The notes beneath the pieces were generated by a model, which made no database searches, was not told where the DNA came from, and worked only from the letters and a program-made list of their open reading frames with translations. The position numbers and the translations under genes are program-made. Shown one piece after another: positions 1 through 6,387 of a stretch of DNA of 8,000 nucleotides. Where the stretch lies: assembly GCA_031263965.1 (NCBI GenBank), contig JAISES010000398.1, positions 1-8,000 on the forward strand, in the 5' to 3' direction. The stretch's first letter is position 1. Each line of letters opens with the position of its first letter. Source of the stretch: Prevotella sp. GTDB lineage: Bacteria > Bacteroidota > Bacteroidia > Bacteroidales > Dysgonomonadaceae.

Positions 1-1
1 C

Positions 2-1804
2 GGACTGGAAATAGACGCCTTCAATGTCGAGCGGGTGATCGTTCGCAAAGGGCCTATGTCGCTGTTGTATGGTAGCGATGCTATGGGCGGCGCTATTGAA
101 ATATCACGAAGTCCGGCTCCGTCTGAAAACCAGTTGTTTGGCGAAGTGGTTTTATTAACCAAAACGGTAAATGGGACGCTGGGAGGATCGGTAATGCTGG
201 GGATAAAAAAGGATGCCTGGTATACTAAGATGCGTTACACCGAACAACATTTTGGAGATTATCATGTGCCGGCAGATTCAATAGTTTATTTAACGATGCG
301 AATCCCCCTGTATGGGCGGAAACTGAAGAATACGGCCGGATATGAACGTGATATTAGCTTCTTTGCCGAGTTCCGTGAAAAACGGTATTCTATGAACTAT
401 GCAATAAGCAATACATATCAAAAAACAGGATTCTTCCCCGGCGCACATGGTATCCCAAATACTGCACGTGTGCAGGATGACGGTAACAGCCGCAATATAG
501 AATTACCATATAGTACTGTGAATCATTTCAAAATTGCTGCCCGTCAGCAATATATATGGGATAAATTGACCGGTTCGTGGGATATAGGTTATCAAAATAA
601 CCATCGGGAAGAGCGAAGCCAATTTCATACGCATTACGGAACTCAGCCGCTACCTGAAAATAATCCCGATAAAGAATTGGAGTTCAGATTGAATACATAC
701 AATTCACTGATGAAAATAAAAACAATCAATTCCGCAACTTGGGAACATTCTGCCGGATGGGATACGCAATATCAACGAAACCGCATAGATGGATACTCTT
801 TTCTACTGCCGGAATATAACCGTTTTACAACAGGTGTATTTGAAATCAGCACTTGGCGGCCAACCAAAGAGTTTTCTGTTAGCGGAGGGATCAGATATGA
901 TTATGGGAAGGTGAATATTTCTCCTTATGCCGATCCTTATCTTGAAACTTATCTGCATGAAATGAATTATTCTGATGAGCTGACAGAAAAGTACAAATGG
1001 CGCAGCTATCCTGTAAACCGGAATTTCAGTAACATTTCCGGTTCGTTAGGTGTTGTATGGAATCCGAAAGATATTCATTGGATCAAGGCTAATATCGGAC
1101 GAAGCTTCCGTTTGCCAGGAGCAAATGAATTAGCTTCTAACGGGGTGCATCACGGTACATTCCGGCATGAACAAGGTGATCCTGCCCTTTCTTCCGAGCA
1201 GGGGTGGCAACTGGATATATCCTATGCTTATGAGAATAATGGCATCTCCTTTTCCGCATCACCTTTCACCAGTTGGTTCAGCAATTATATTTACCTGAAA
1301 CCGACAGGGGAATGGTCGGTGTTGCCTCATGCCGGTCAGATCTACCGTTACACAGGAGCCAAAGCGGTCTTTGCAGGGATAGAGATTGCATTCGGAGTTG
1401 ATTTTTTAAGATATTTCAAATACCAATTCGCGGGAGAATATATCCATACACGAAACAGAGATGAACGTACGCCTTTGAGTTTTTCGCCTCCTGCGTCTAT
1501 GCGCAATACGTTGATGTGGCAATCAAAACATTTCAATTTGTACTCGGAACTGGAAAGTATTGCATCTCAAAAGAATGTTGCCAAGAATGAACTTGTTACT
1601 TCCGGTACTAATTTGCTGCATCTGGGTGGGGCTGCCAATATTCCCTTGGGTGGAACCTTGATCGAAATTAACTTCTCGTTTCGGAATATATTTGATGCAA
1701 AATATTTCAACCATTTAAGTTTTTACAGGAAAGTGGAAATCCCCGAACCGGGGCGAAACTTTCAAATATTAATTAAAGTACCTTTTAAATATAAATTAAA
1801 ATGA
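2..1804 (+). CDS. TonB-dependent outer-membrane receptor, 3' part (5' end outside window)
   Basis: This is the C-terminal part (600 visible residues) of a TonB-dependent receptor, a 22-strand outer-membrane barrel that imports a ligand using TonB/ExbBD energy. The reading frame is open to the left window edge, so the true start is upstream; the GTG at base 35 is only an internal Val. Visible residues 9-34 are the end of the plug domain (VERVIVRKGPMSLLYGSDAM, then GGAIEI), the classic plug signature. The rest alternates in beta-barrel fashion with many aromatic residues. Around residues 364-405 is the conserved RSFRLPGANEL...GDPALSSEQ segment, containing a His cluster (H383, H384, H389). The C-terminus has RNIFDAKYFNH and PGRNFQI, typical of the last strands. 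No SusD-like partner is visible, which argues against a SusC glycan importer. The stop overlaps the next start (ATGA), so the two proteins are probably translationally coupled. Substrate is unknown; a metal ion, siderophore or heme is plausible given the His-rich partner. Confidence 0.93.
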   Translation, partial: GLEIDAFNVERVIVRKGPMSLLYGSDAMGGAIEISRSPAPSENQLFGEVVLLTKTVNGTLGGSVMLGIKKDAWYTKMRYTEQHFGDYHVPADSIVYLTMRIPLYGRKLKNTAGYERDISFFAEFREKRYSMNYAISNTYQKTGFFPGAHGIPNTARVQDDGNSRNIELPYSTVNHFKIAARQQYIWDKLTGSWDIGYQNNHREERSQFHTHYGTQPLPENNPDKELEFRLNTYNSLMKIKTINSATWEHSAGWDTQYQRNRIDGYSFLLPEYNRFTTGVFEISTWRPTKEFSVSGGIRYDYGKVNISPYADPYLETYLHEMNYSDELTEKYKWRSYPVNRNFSNISGSLGVVWNPKDIHWIKANIGRSFRLPGANELASNGVHHGTFRHEQGDPALSSEQGWQLDISYAYENNGISFSASPFTSWFSNYIYLKPTGEWSVLPHAGQIYRYTGAKAVFAGIEIAFGVDFLRYFKYQFAGEYIHTRNRDERTPLSFSPPASMRNTLMWQSKHFNLYSELESIASQKNVAKNELVTSGTNLLHLGGAANIPLGGTLIEINFSFRNIFDAKYFNHLSFYRKVEIPEPGRNFQILIKVPFKYKLK

Positions 1805-2289
1805 AAACAATTTTTAAATACTTATTACTATCAATTAGCATAATAGCAACAGTTTTTTTATTCACTTCTTGCGATAGCGACGATAATGGAGACACTACTC
1901 CTCCTGTAATAAACCTGATATCTCCGGTTGAAGACGGCATATTGAAAATCGGAGGTGAACATGGTATACACCTCGATATGGAATTATCGGATAACGAAAT
2001 GTTATCTTCCTATAAAGTGGAAATACATAACGATTTTGACGGGCACACGCATACCTCAAGTTTAAAATCAGCGGAAACAACGCCGTTCTCTTTTCAAAAA
2101 TCATGGGATTTATCCGGACAAAAGACAGCTAAAATACATCATCATGAAATAATAATACCGGAAAATGCAACTCCCGGAAATTATCATTTAATGGTATATT
2201 GTACAGATGCAGCCGGAAATGAAAGTTATGTCGCCCGCGATATCGTACTCAGTCACGATGGGGATGACGACGATGATCATGATCATTAA
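1801..2289 (+). CDS. His/Asp-rich surface lipoprotein, DUF4625-type
   Basis: This 162-residue lipoprotein precursor has a Lys-containing N-terminus, a hydrophobic core and a lipobox ending at Cys24 (LFTSC). The residues after the Cys are acidic (DSDDNGD), resembling the Bacteroidota lipoprotein surface-export signal, so exposure on the outer face of the outer membrane is likely. The mature part starts TTPPVINLISP and has one Ig-like beta fold ending in TDAAGNESYVARDIVL, which I recognise as DUF4625-like. It carries 12 His in about 139 mature residues (GHTH, IHHHE, and the tail SHDGDDDDDHDH), suggesting divalent metal binding; that is inference. The ATG overlaps the stop of the TonB-dependent receptor gene by four bases, so the two proteins are probably made together and may act as receptor plus surface capture protein. 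The gene is visibly more A+T-rich than queC downstream. No enzymatic motif is seen. Confidence 0.85.
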   Translation: MKTIFKYLLLSISIIATVFLFTSCDSDDNGDTTPPVINLISPVEDGILKIGGEHGIHLDMELSDNEMLSSYKVEIHNDFDGHTHTSSLKSAETTPFSFQKSWDLSGQKTAKIHHHEIIIPENATPGNYHLMVYCTDAAGNESYVARDIVLSHDGDDDDDHDH

Positions 2290-2303
2290 GGAATACAGGA
2301 AGA

Positions 2304-2347
2304 GAATACCTGATGCAATTTTATGTAAATAGTTGCATCAGGTATTC
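2304..2347 (+). terminator. Long perfect hairpin 3' of the lipoprotein gene
   Basis: Two 15-base arms, GAATACCTGATGCAA (2304-2318) and TTGCATCAGGTATTC (2333-2347), are perfectly complementary across a 14-base A/T-rich loop. No T-run follows, so on its own it is not a standard intrinsic terminator. It may protect the mRNA 3' end or act together with the second hairpin at 2389-2425. A protein-binding palindrome is an alternative. Confidence 0.5.
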
Positions 2348-2388
2348 AGAATATTAAGACCCTAACGAATAATGTAAAAATATCAAAG

Positions 2389-2425
2389 AACTGTATCCTA
2401 AAAGGAAGGATACAGTTTTCTTTTC
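2389..2425 (+). terminator. Intrinsic terminator of the receptor/lipoprotein operon
   Basis: CTGTATCCT (2391-2399) pairs with AGGATACAG (2407-2415) around a 7-base loop. Two more A-T pairs lie at the base of the stem, and the T-rich stretch TTTTCTTTTC follows directly. This is a good Rho-independent terminator layout and separates the receptor unit from queC. Confidence 0.75.
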
Positions 2426-2438
2426 ATTATAAATTCAC

Positions 2439-2446
2439 TACTTTTG
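2439..2446 (+). promoter_or_regulatory. Putative queC promoter, -7 element
   Basis: TACTTTTG fits the Bacteroidota -7 consensus TAnnTTTG. No clear TTTG -33 element is seen at the usual spacing; the upstream region is the T-rich terminator tail. Transcription would start near base 2450, giving a leader of about 55-60 bases before the queC ATG. Confidence 0.55.
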
Positions 2447-2451
2447 CAACC

Positions 2452-2505
2452 GAAAAGGAGTACTTTTCCGTGTAACTTAGGATTAACCACGTAAAAAACA
2501 GAGTT
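2452..2505 (+). promoter_or_regulatory. Candidate preQ1-I-like riboswitch in the queC leader
   Basis: The leader first forms a hairpin, GAAAAG (2452-2457) with CTTTTC (2463-2468). Next comes a second stem, CGTG (2469-2472) with CACG (2488-2491), followed by an A-rich tail UAAAAAAC (2492-2499). In known preQ1-I aptamers a U follows the 5' strand of P1, a C precedes its 3' strand, and an A-rich tail crosses back to pair with the loop. Here U2473, C2487 and the A-run occupy those places, and AACUU (2474-2478) could pair with GAGUU (2501-2505), the last pair being G-U. That pairing ends 3 bases before the ATG, so ligand binding could block initiation. The gene downstream makes preQ0, the immediate precursor of preQ1, which fits feedback control. 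P1 is short and the family match was judged by eye. Confidence 0.45.
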
Positions 2506-2508
2506 TTT

Positions 2509-3168
2509 ATGTATAAATCAAAATCAGAACCGGCATTAGTCTTGTTCTCGGGAGGACAAGATTCTACAACGTGCCTTTATTGGGCGCTCAAAAACTTTTC
2601 GTCCGTGCGAACCCTGTGTTTCACATACGGGCAACGCCATTCCAAAGAGGTAGATGTAGCCCGTGACATTGCCCAACAAGCCGGAGTCCCTTTCCAACTG
2701 CTCGATGCATCCATTATCAGCCAGCTTTCGGTCAATTCACTGACCGGCGATATGGTCATGGACGAGGAAAAGCCGGCCGGCTCCTATCCCAACACATTTG
2801 TGCCGGGACGAAATTTATTATTTCTTACTTTTGCCGCTGTTATTGCACGTTCACACGGCGTACGGCATATTGTAACGGGAGTTTCGGAAGCCGACTACAG
2901 TGGTTACCCCGATTGCAGGGACACGTTCATCATGTCGGCAAATACATCTATCAACCTGGCCATGGACGAACACTTCCGGATACACACGCCGCTAATGTGG
3001 CGCAACAAGGCAGCCGTGTGGCAACTCGCCGATGAACTGGGCGCTTTCGACATCGTACGCACCCAAACCCTTACCTGCTACAACGGCATCGTAGCCGATG
3101 GATGCGGACACTGCCCTTCGTGTAAATTAAGGAAACAAGGATTGGATGATTATTTAAAAAGCCATTAG
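2509..3168 (+). CDS. queC: 7-cyano-7-deazaguanine (preQ0) synthase QueC
   Basis: QueC converts 7-carboxy-7-deazaguanine, ammonia and ATP to preQ0 in the cytoplasm, a step in queuosine tRNA modification. The 219-residue length is normal for the family. The PP-loop ATP-binding motif SGGQDS lies at residues 14-19. The C-terminal zinc site is intact: Cys190, Cys199, Cys202 and Cys205 (TCYNG...[11 protein letters not shown]). The central [15 protein letters not shown] segment is also typical of QueC. The first in-frame ATG after the leader gives a start that places the PP-loop at the expected distance from the N-terminus. There is no Shine-Dalgarno sequence, as usual in Bacteroidota. queF follows 83 bases downstream on the same strand, so the two enzymes of consecutive steps are probably co-transcribed. 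The earlier genes queD and queE are not in this window. The stop codon lies inside the inverted repeat that follows. Expression may be controlled by the candidate preQ1 sensor in the leader. Confidence 0.97.
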   Translation: MYKSKSEPALVLFSGGQDSTTCLYWALKNFSSVRTLCFTYGQRHSKEVDVARDIAQQAGVPFQLLDASIISQLSVNSLTGDMVMDEEKPAGSYPNTFVPGRNLLFLTFAAVIARSHGVRHIVTGVSEADYSGYPDCRDTFIMSANTSINLAMDEHFRIHTPLMWRNKAAVWQLADELGAFDIVRTQTLTCYNGIVADGCGHCPSCKLRKQGLDDYLKSH

Positions 3169-3235
3169 CTATTAGCTGATAGCTGTTAGTGACGCAAAGC
3201 GTAAAGCTACAGGCTAATAGCTAAGAACTAACAGC
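3165..3235. repeat. Inverted-repeat element with crossed pairing between queC and queF
   Basis: Two pairs of perfect arms interleave. TTAGCTATTAGC (3165-3176) is complementary to GCTAATAGCTAA (3213-3224), and GCTGTTAGT (3182-3190) is complementary to ACTAACAGC (3227-3235). The order is A-B-A'-B', the topology of a pseudoknot if transcribed. The left half also reads as a degenerate 7-base tandem repeat (AGCTATT, AGCTGAT, AGCTGTT from 3167). A small ACGC-AAA-GCGT hairpin (3192-3202) lies between the halves. It overlaps the queC stop codon. It may be an interspersed intergenic repeat or a structured RNA. Confidence 0.75.
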
Positions 3236-3251
3236 CTTAATAAACCAAATT

Positions 3252-3713
3252 ATGACTATAGAAGGATTGAGCCACCTGGGTGGTAAAACAGAATATAAAG
3301 ACGATTATGCTCCCGAAGTACTGGAAGCATTCGTCAATAAACATCCGGAGAACGATTATTGGGTAGCGTTTAACTGTCCCGAGTTTACAAGCCTCTGCCC
3401 TATCACCGGACAGCCCGATTTTGCAACTATCCACATCAATTATCTACCCGATGTGAAGATGGTAGAGAGTAAAGCATTGAAGTTATACTTATTCAGTTTT
3501 CGCAATCACGGAGCGTTCCACGAAGAGTGTGTAAACATCATTATGAAAGACCTCATCAAACTAATGGATCCGCGGTACATAGAAGTTGTGGGCATATTCA
3601 CACCTCGCGGAGGAATCAGCATATATCCGTATTGCAACTATGGACGTCCCGGCACAAAGTACGAACAAATGGCTGCCGAACGCCTGTTGAGACATAATCC
3701 GCAACAGATATAA
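3252..3713 (+). CDS. queF: NADPH-dependent 7-cyano-7-deazaguanine (preQ0) reductase QueF, short type
   Basis: QueF reduces the nitrile of preQ0 to the primary amine of preQ1 with two NADPH, the step directly after QueC in queuosine synthesis. At 153 residues this is the unimodular (Bacillus YkvM-like) form, not the long Escherichia coli type. The nucleophile Cys49 is in [13 protein letters not shown] and the acid Asp56 is in the same segment. The QueF motif ESKALKLY begins at Glu72, and the substrate/NADPH pair His90-Glu91 is in RNHGAFHEE. These match Bacillus subtilis Cys55, Asp62, His96 and Glu97 with a constant offset of six. The C-terminal [16 protein letters not shown] is also characteristic. 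The ATG at 3252 follows an A/T-rich leader with no Shine-Dalgarno site. It is probably transcribed with queC and needs its product preQ0; the preQ1 made is then inserted into tRNA by Tgt. Confidence 0.97.
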   Translation: MTIEGLSHLGGKTEYKDDYAPEVLEAFVNKHPENDYWVAFNCPEFTSLCPITGQPDFATIHINYLPDVKMVESKALKLYLFSFRNHGAFHEECVNIIMKDLIKLMDPRYIEVVGIFTPRGGISIYPYCNYGRPGTKYEQMAAERLLRHNPQQI

Positions 3714-3738
3714 AAATAGCTCTTAAATAATATAGCAT

Positions 3739-3850
3739 CGTCATTGCGAAGGCTATTTTCTATTTTCGTCATTGCGAGGATTTATCCGAAGCAATCCAGA
3801 ACCTATGCAGCTGGATTGCTTCGCTATACTACGTGTCGCTCGCAATGACG
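3739..3850. repeat. Interspersed palindromic repeat (CGTCATTGCGAG family)
   Basis: Outer arms CGTCATTGCGAG (3767-3778) and CTCGCAATGACG (3839-3850) are perfectly complementary. Inner arms CGAAGCAATCCAG (3787-3799) and CTGGATTGCTTCG (3811-3823) are also perfect, around an 11-base loop. A further partial copy, CGTCATTGCGA, occurs at 3739-3749, 28 bases ahead of the main left arm. Repeats of this sequence type are familiar from intergenic regions of Bacteroidota and other bacteria and behave like REP/MITE elements; copy number here cannot be judged from one window. As RNA, the hairpin could help end queF transcription. Confidence 0.85.
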
Positions 3851-3917
3851 AGTAAAAAGCCTCTTTTTTATTACACTGACCGGAAACCTGATTTTGAACA
3901 ATCGGGTAAAAGATAAA

Positions 3918-3959
3918 GTAATAAGAGTAACCTCTTCCGTGAGGCATGTATTACTTTTG
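3918..3959 (+). promoter_or_regulatory. Possible promoter with operator-like palindrome for the M60 lipoprotein operon
   Basis: TACTTTTG (3952-3959) fits the TAnnTTTG -7 consensus and would give a leader of about 70 bases. A -33 element is not evident. The region just before it is palindromic: GTAATA (3918-3923) pairs with TATTAC (3949-3954), and CCTC (3931-3934) pairs with GAGG (3941-3944) inside. The outer right arm overlaps the -7 element, as an operator might. Both calls are tentative. Confidence 0.4.
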
Positions 3960-4036
3960 ACACTTCAAAACGGCATAGCCAGAACGCTTGTCAAACTGAA
4001 CATTTATCTAAAGTATTAACCTAAATCTCTAAAAGA

Positions 4037-6361
4037 ATGAAAAATGTTTATCTTTTTAAGAAATGGCCTAAGATCATGGGTTGTCCGCTATTGTTGCTCT
4101 TTTTCTTTTTATCTTATTCTTGTACCGACACAGAAACCCAAATCATAGAAAACTCATTGGTTGTGGACGTCGATAACGTTACATTCGGCTCGGGAGCTTC
4201 TACCCAGGAACTGAACATCGAGAGTGATATTCTCGATGAATTGGCAGTTTTAGTATCCGAAAACGATATATGGTGCACCACATCTATCGAAGGTAATATT
4301 TTGAAAGTAAGTGTTACAGACAATCCTTTGAAGAAAAGCCGCATGACGGTTGTTACCCTCAGTGCAAAAAACCGGAAACAAGATATTCTTGTAACTCAGG
4401 GAGCCTACGGGTTTGCAAAAGATAAGGACGTGAAGGCGGAACGTGTAACTGCAACATCGTTTGCCGAAGGATTCGAACCGGAGAAAATGCTGGACGGCGA
4501 TCCTGCAACTTATTTCAATTCTAAGTTCGGAGCCATCACTGAATGGCCGTTCTACCTGGATTTTTATTTCAAGGGTGTAGACCGTATCGATTATCTGGTA
4601 CACACTCCCCGCCAGGATTCGGGTAACAAATGGGGAGCAATAGGCCAGCTCGAAGTATGGGTGGCAACCGAAGAAAATCCAACTCTGGCAAAATATGGGG
4701 ATTACGATTTCAGGCAAGCGTTACTCGTATCTTCTACAATAGAATTTACAGGCGGGCTTATAAAACCCAAACAAATACAGTTCCGAATAAAATCGGGGTA
4801 TGAAAATAGAGTCAGTTGCGCCCTGATGCAATTTTTCATAAGAAATGCTACTGAGCCGTACGATTATCTCAAGGTATTTACAGACGGCAGTTGCTCTGAA
4901 ATAAAGGAGGGTGTGACAGAAAGCGACCTGAACAAAATACCTGACTTATTCTATAAGAACATAGCGCTGGCTATATTCAACAATACCTATGCAGATAAAA
5001 AAGACAGAATACAAGACTACCGTCCTTACCAGCATCCGGACGTAATGGCAGCTACCAATAAAACATCAAAATACAGCCTGAAGGATAATGCCACAGGAAT
5101 GTATATAGCCGCTCCGGGCGAAGAATTGATCGTCTTTGCAGGTAACCTGAAAGGACAGAGCCCTGCATTGAACATCAGGGATTATCAAACCAACAGGGAA
5201 GAAACCTATGCGCTGAAAGAAGGGTTGAATATATTCTACCCGTCTATCCCGGGATTGATTTACATCTATAATCATACGCAGGATGCTATTCCTCTACAGT
5301 TGTCTACCGACGCCGGGAAAAATGCTGCCGCAGCCAAAACCATACGGGTACATATTGCAACAGGCGCGGTAAATGGATATTTCGACATACAGAAACATAC
5401 GGCGGAAGATTGGACAGGGATACTTGCCAATGCTAAACATACCGAAATAGACATACTGGGCATACATTCACATGTAGTATGGCGCACATCCGATTATCGC
5501 GACAATAAGACCGACATTGTACTGATGACTAATTATATAGATGCGGTTGTCGATCAACAAAAAGAATTTCAGGGATTGTACTACCATAACAAATCGTTCA
5601 ATAACAGGGCATTTATCCATATAGATTATTCTGCTCCGGCAGCTTATGCGACAGACTATCGTACAGCATACAGTCTCGGCTATATAAATGTATTCTGTAC
5701 AGAAGCAGGATTCAGATCCAGATTATGGGTTTTAGGACACGAAGTAGGTCACGTCAATCAGGTGCGCCCCGGCGTAAAATGGGGCGGCACTACCGAAACA
5801 ACCAACAACTTGTATGCAATATATAACCAGCAGCAAATATTGGGAGAGGCCAACAGGCTTACGACAGGTGCCAATGGTGATAACAGCAATAATTATGATG
5901 TGGCATTCGATCTGATCATAAAAGGACAACGCCCGTGGGTACTGCCCGGCGAATATTACGACAGATACATTGCCAAGCTGGCGCCTTTCTGGCAATTGAA
6001 ATTATACTTCGTGGATATTCTGAAACAAGAACATTTCTATCATAACCTGTTCGAACATTACCGTACTACTCCCGATCTCAGTTCAAGCGAATTGGGCGAC
6101 AGCTATCATGGCATGTTGCAGTTAGATTTCGTCCGTCAGGTATGTAATACCGGAAAAATGAATATGGTTGAGTTTTTCGAAGATTGGGGATTCCTGAGAA
6201 CTGTCGATGCGGTAGTGAACGATTATGGCAACAAAACAATAAAAATAACACGGGAACAGATTGATGCCCTAAAAGATGAGATCAATAAGAAGAACTATCC
6301 GAAGCCGGCAATCAGAGTTCAGGATTTGACCGATACTAATTACAGGCAATATATTCAATAA
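4037..6361 (+). CDS. Surface lipoprotein M60 metallopeptidase with BACON and F5/8 type C domains
   Basis: This 774-residue protein is a putative zinc peptidase acting on O-glycosylated proteins such as mucins. A Lys-rich N-terminus and hydrophobic core (residues 17-25) lead to a loose lipobox ending at Cys29 (LSYSC), followed by acidic TDTETQ. A BACON-like domain (about 38-122) ends in DILVTQGAYGF. An F5/8 type C (discoidin/CBM32-like) domain follows (about 125-268, with EGFEPEKMLDGDPATYF). The M60 catalytic region spans about 345-690, preceded by a typical FTDGSCSEIKEGVTESDL segment. It contains IATGAVNGYFDIQKH and the zinc motif HEVGH with Glu569 as catalytic base, His568 and His572 as ligands, and Glu587 of TTETTNN as third ligand. 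The order BACON-F5/8C-M60 resembles Bacteroides thetaiotaomicron BT4244, an M60 mucin peptidase. The next lipoprotein gene follows after 26 bases, so an operon is likely. Substrate specificity is inferred; the catalytic site is seen. Confidence 0.93.
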   Translation: MKNVYLFKKWPKIMGCPLLLLFFFLSYSCTDTETQIIENSLVVDVDNVTFGSGASTQELNIESDILDELAVLVSENDIWCTTSIEGNILKVSVTDNPLKKSRMTVVTLSAKNRKQDILVTQGAYGFAKDKDVKAERVTATSFAEGFEPEKMLDGDPATYFNSKFGAITEWPFYLDFYFKGVDRIDYLVHTPRQDSGNKWGAIGQLEVWVATEENPTLAKYGDYDFRQALLVSSTIEFTGGLIKPKQIQFRIKSGYENRVSCALMQFFIRNATEPYDYLKVFTDGSCSEIKEGVTESDLNKIPDLFYKNIALAIFNNTYADKKDRIQDYRPYQHPDVMAATNKTSKYSLKDNATGMYIAAPGEELIVFAGNLKGQSPALNIRDYQTNREETYALKEGLNIFYPSIPGLIYIYNHTQDAIPLQLSTDAGKNAAAAKTIRVHIATGAVNGYFDIQKHTAEDWTGILANAKHTEIDILGIHSHVVWRTSDYRDNKTDIVLMTNYIDAVVDQQKEFQGLYYHNKSFNNRAFIHIDYSAPAAYATDYRTAYSLGYINVFCTEAGFRSRLWVLGHEVGHVNQVRPGVKWGGTTETTNNLYAIYNQQQILGEANRLTTGANGDNSNNYDVAFDLIIKGQRPWVLPGEYYDRYIAKLAPFWQLKLYFVDILKQEHFYHNLFEHYRTTPDLSSSELGDSYHGMLQLDFVRQVCNTGKMNMVEFFEDWGFLRTVDAVVNDYGNKTIKITREQIDALKDEINKKNYPKPAIRVQDLTDTNYRQYIQ

Positions 6362-6387
6362 CAATCTAACAATAAAAAGATACCGAC

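Larger units (their letters stand above)
3714..4036. other. Non-coding interval between queF and the M60 peptidase gene
   Basis: These 323 bases hold the palindromic repeat (3739-3850), then a weak AAAAAG...CTTTTTT hairpin near 3854-3869 that might act as a terminator, and a possible promoter region at 3918-3959. I see no credible protein or RNA gene. An open frame on the minus strand here is simply translated repeat sequence. Confidence 0.7.

Noticed and set aside
35..37. GTG as the start of the TonB-dependent receptor gene
   Set aside because: The frame is open to the left edge and the residues before it (GLEIDAFNVER) belong to the conserved plug domain, so this is an internal Val codon of a gene that begins upstream.
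1..2289. SusC/SusD-type glycan importer
   Set aside because: The partner gene encodes a small Ig-like His-rich lipoprotein of 162 residues, not the large helical TPR-type SusD protein of roughly 500-600 residues.
3165..3235. Intrinsic terminator between queC and queF
   Set aside because: The arms are long, but no T-run follows on the + strand and the crossed arm order does not suit a simple terminator hairpin, so a queC-queF operon remains likely.
3753..3947. Minus-strand 64-codon open frame
   Set aside because: It is translated from the palindromic repeat (residues like LRATRSIAKQSSC are a well-known artefact of this repeat type) and has no promoter or family match.
4082..4084. Cys16 (IMGC) of the M60 protein as the lipidated Cys
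   Set aside because: It lies before the hydrophobic core; Cys29 after the Leu/Phe stretch and followed by acidic residues is the sensible lipidation site.
4250..4717. Minus-strand 155-codon open frame within the M60 gene
   Set aside because: It is antisense to the BACON and F5/8C coding region, its protein has no recognisable domain, and the opposite strand clearly encodes conserved domains.
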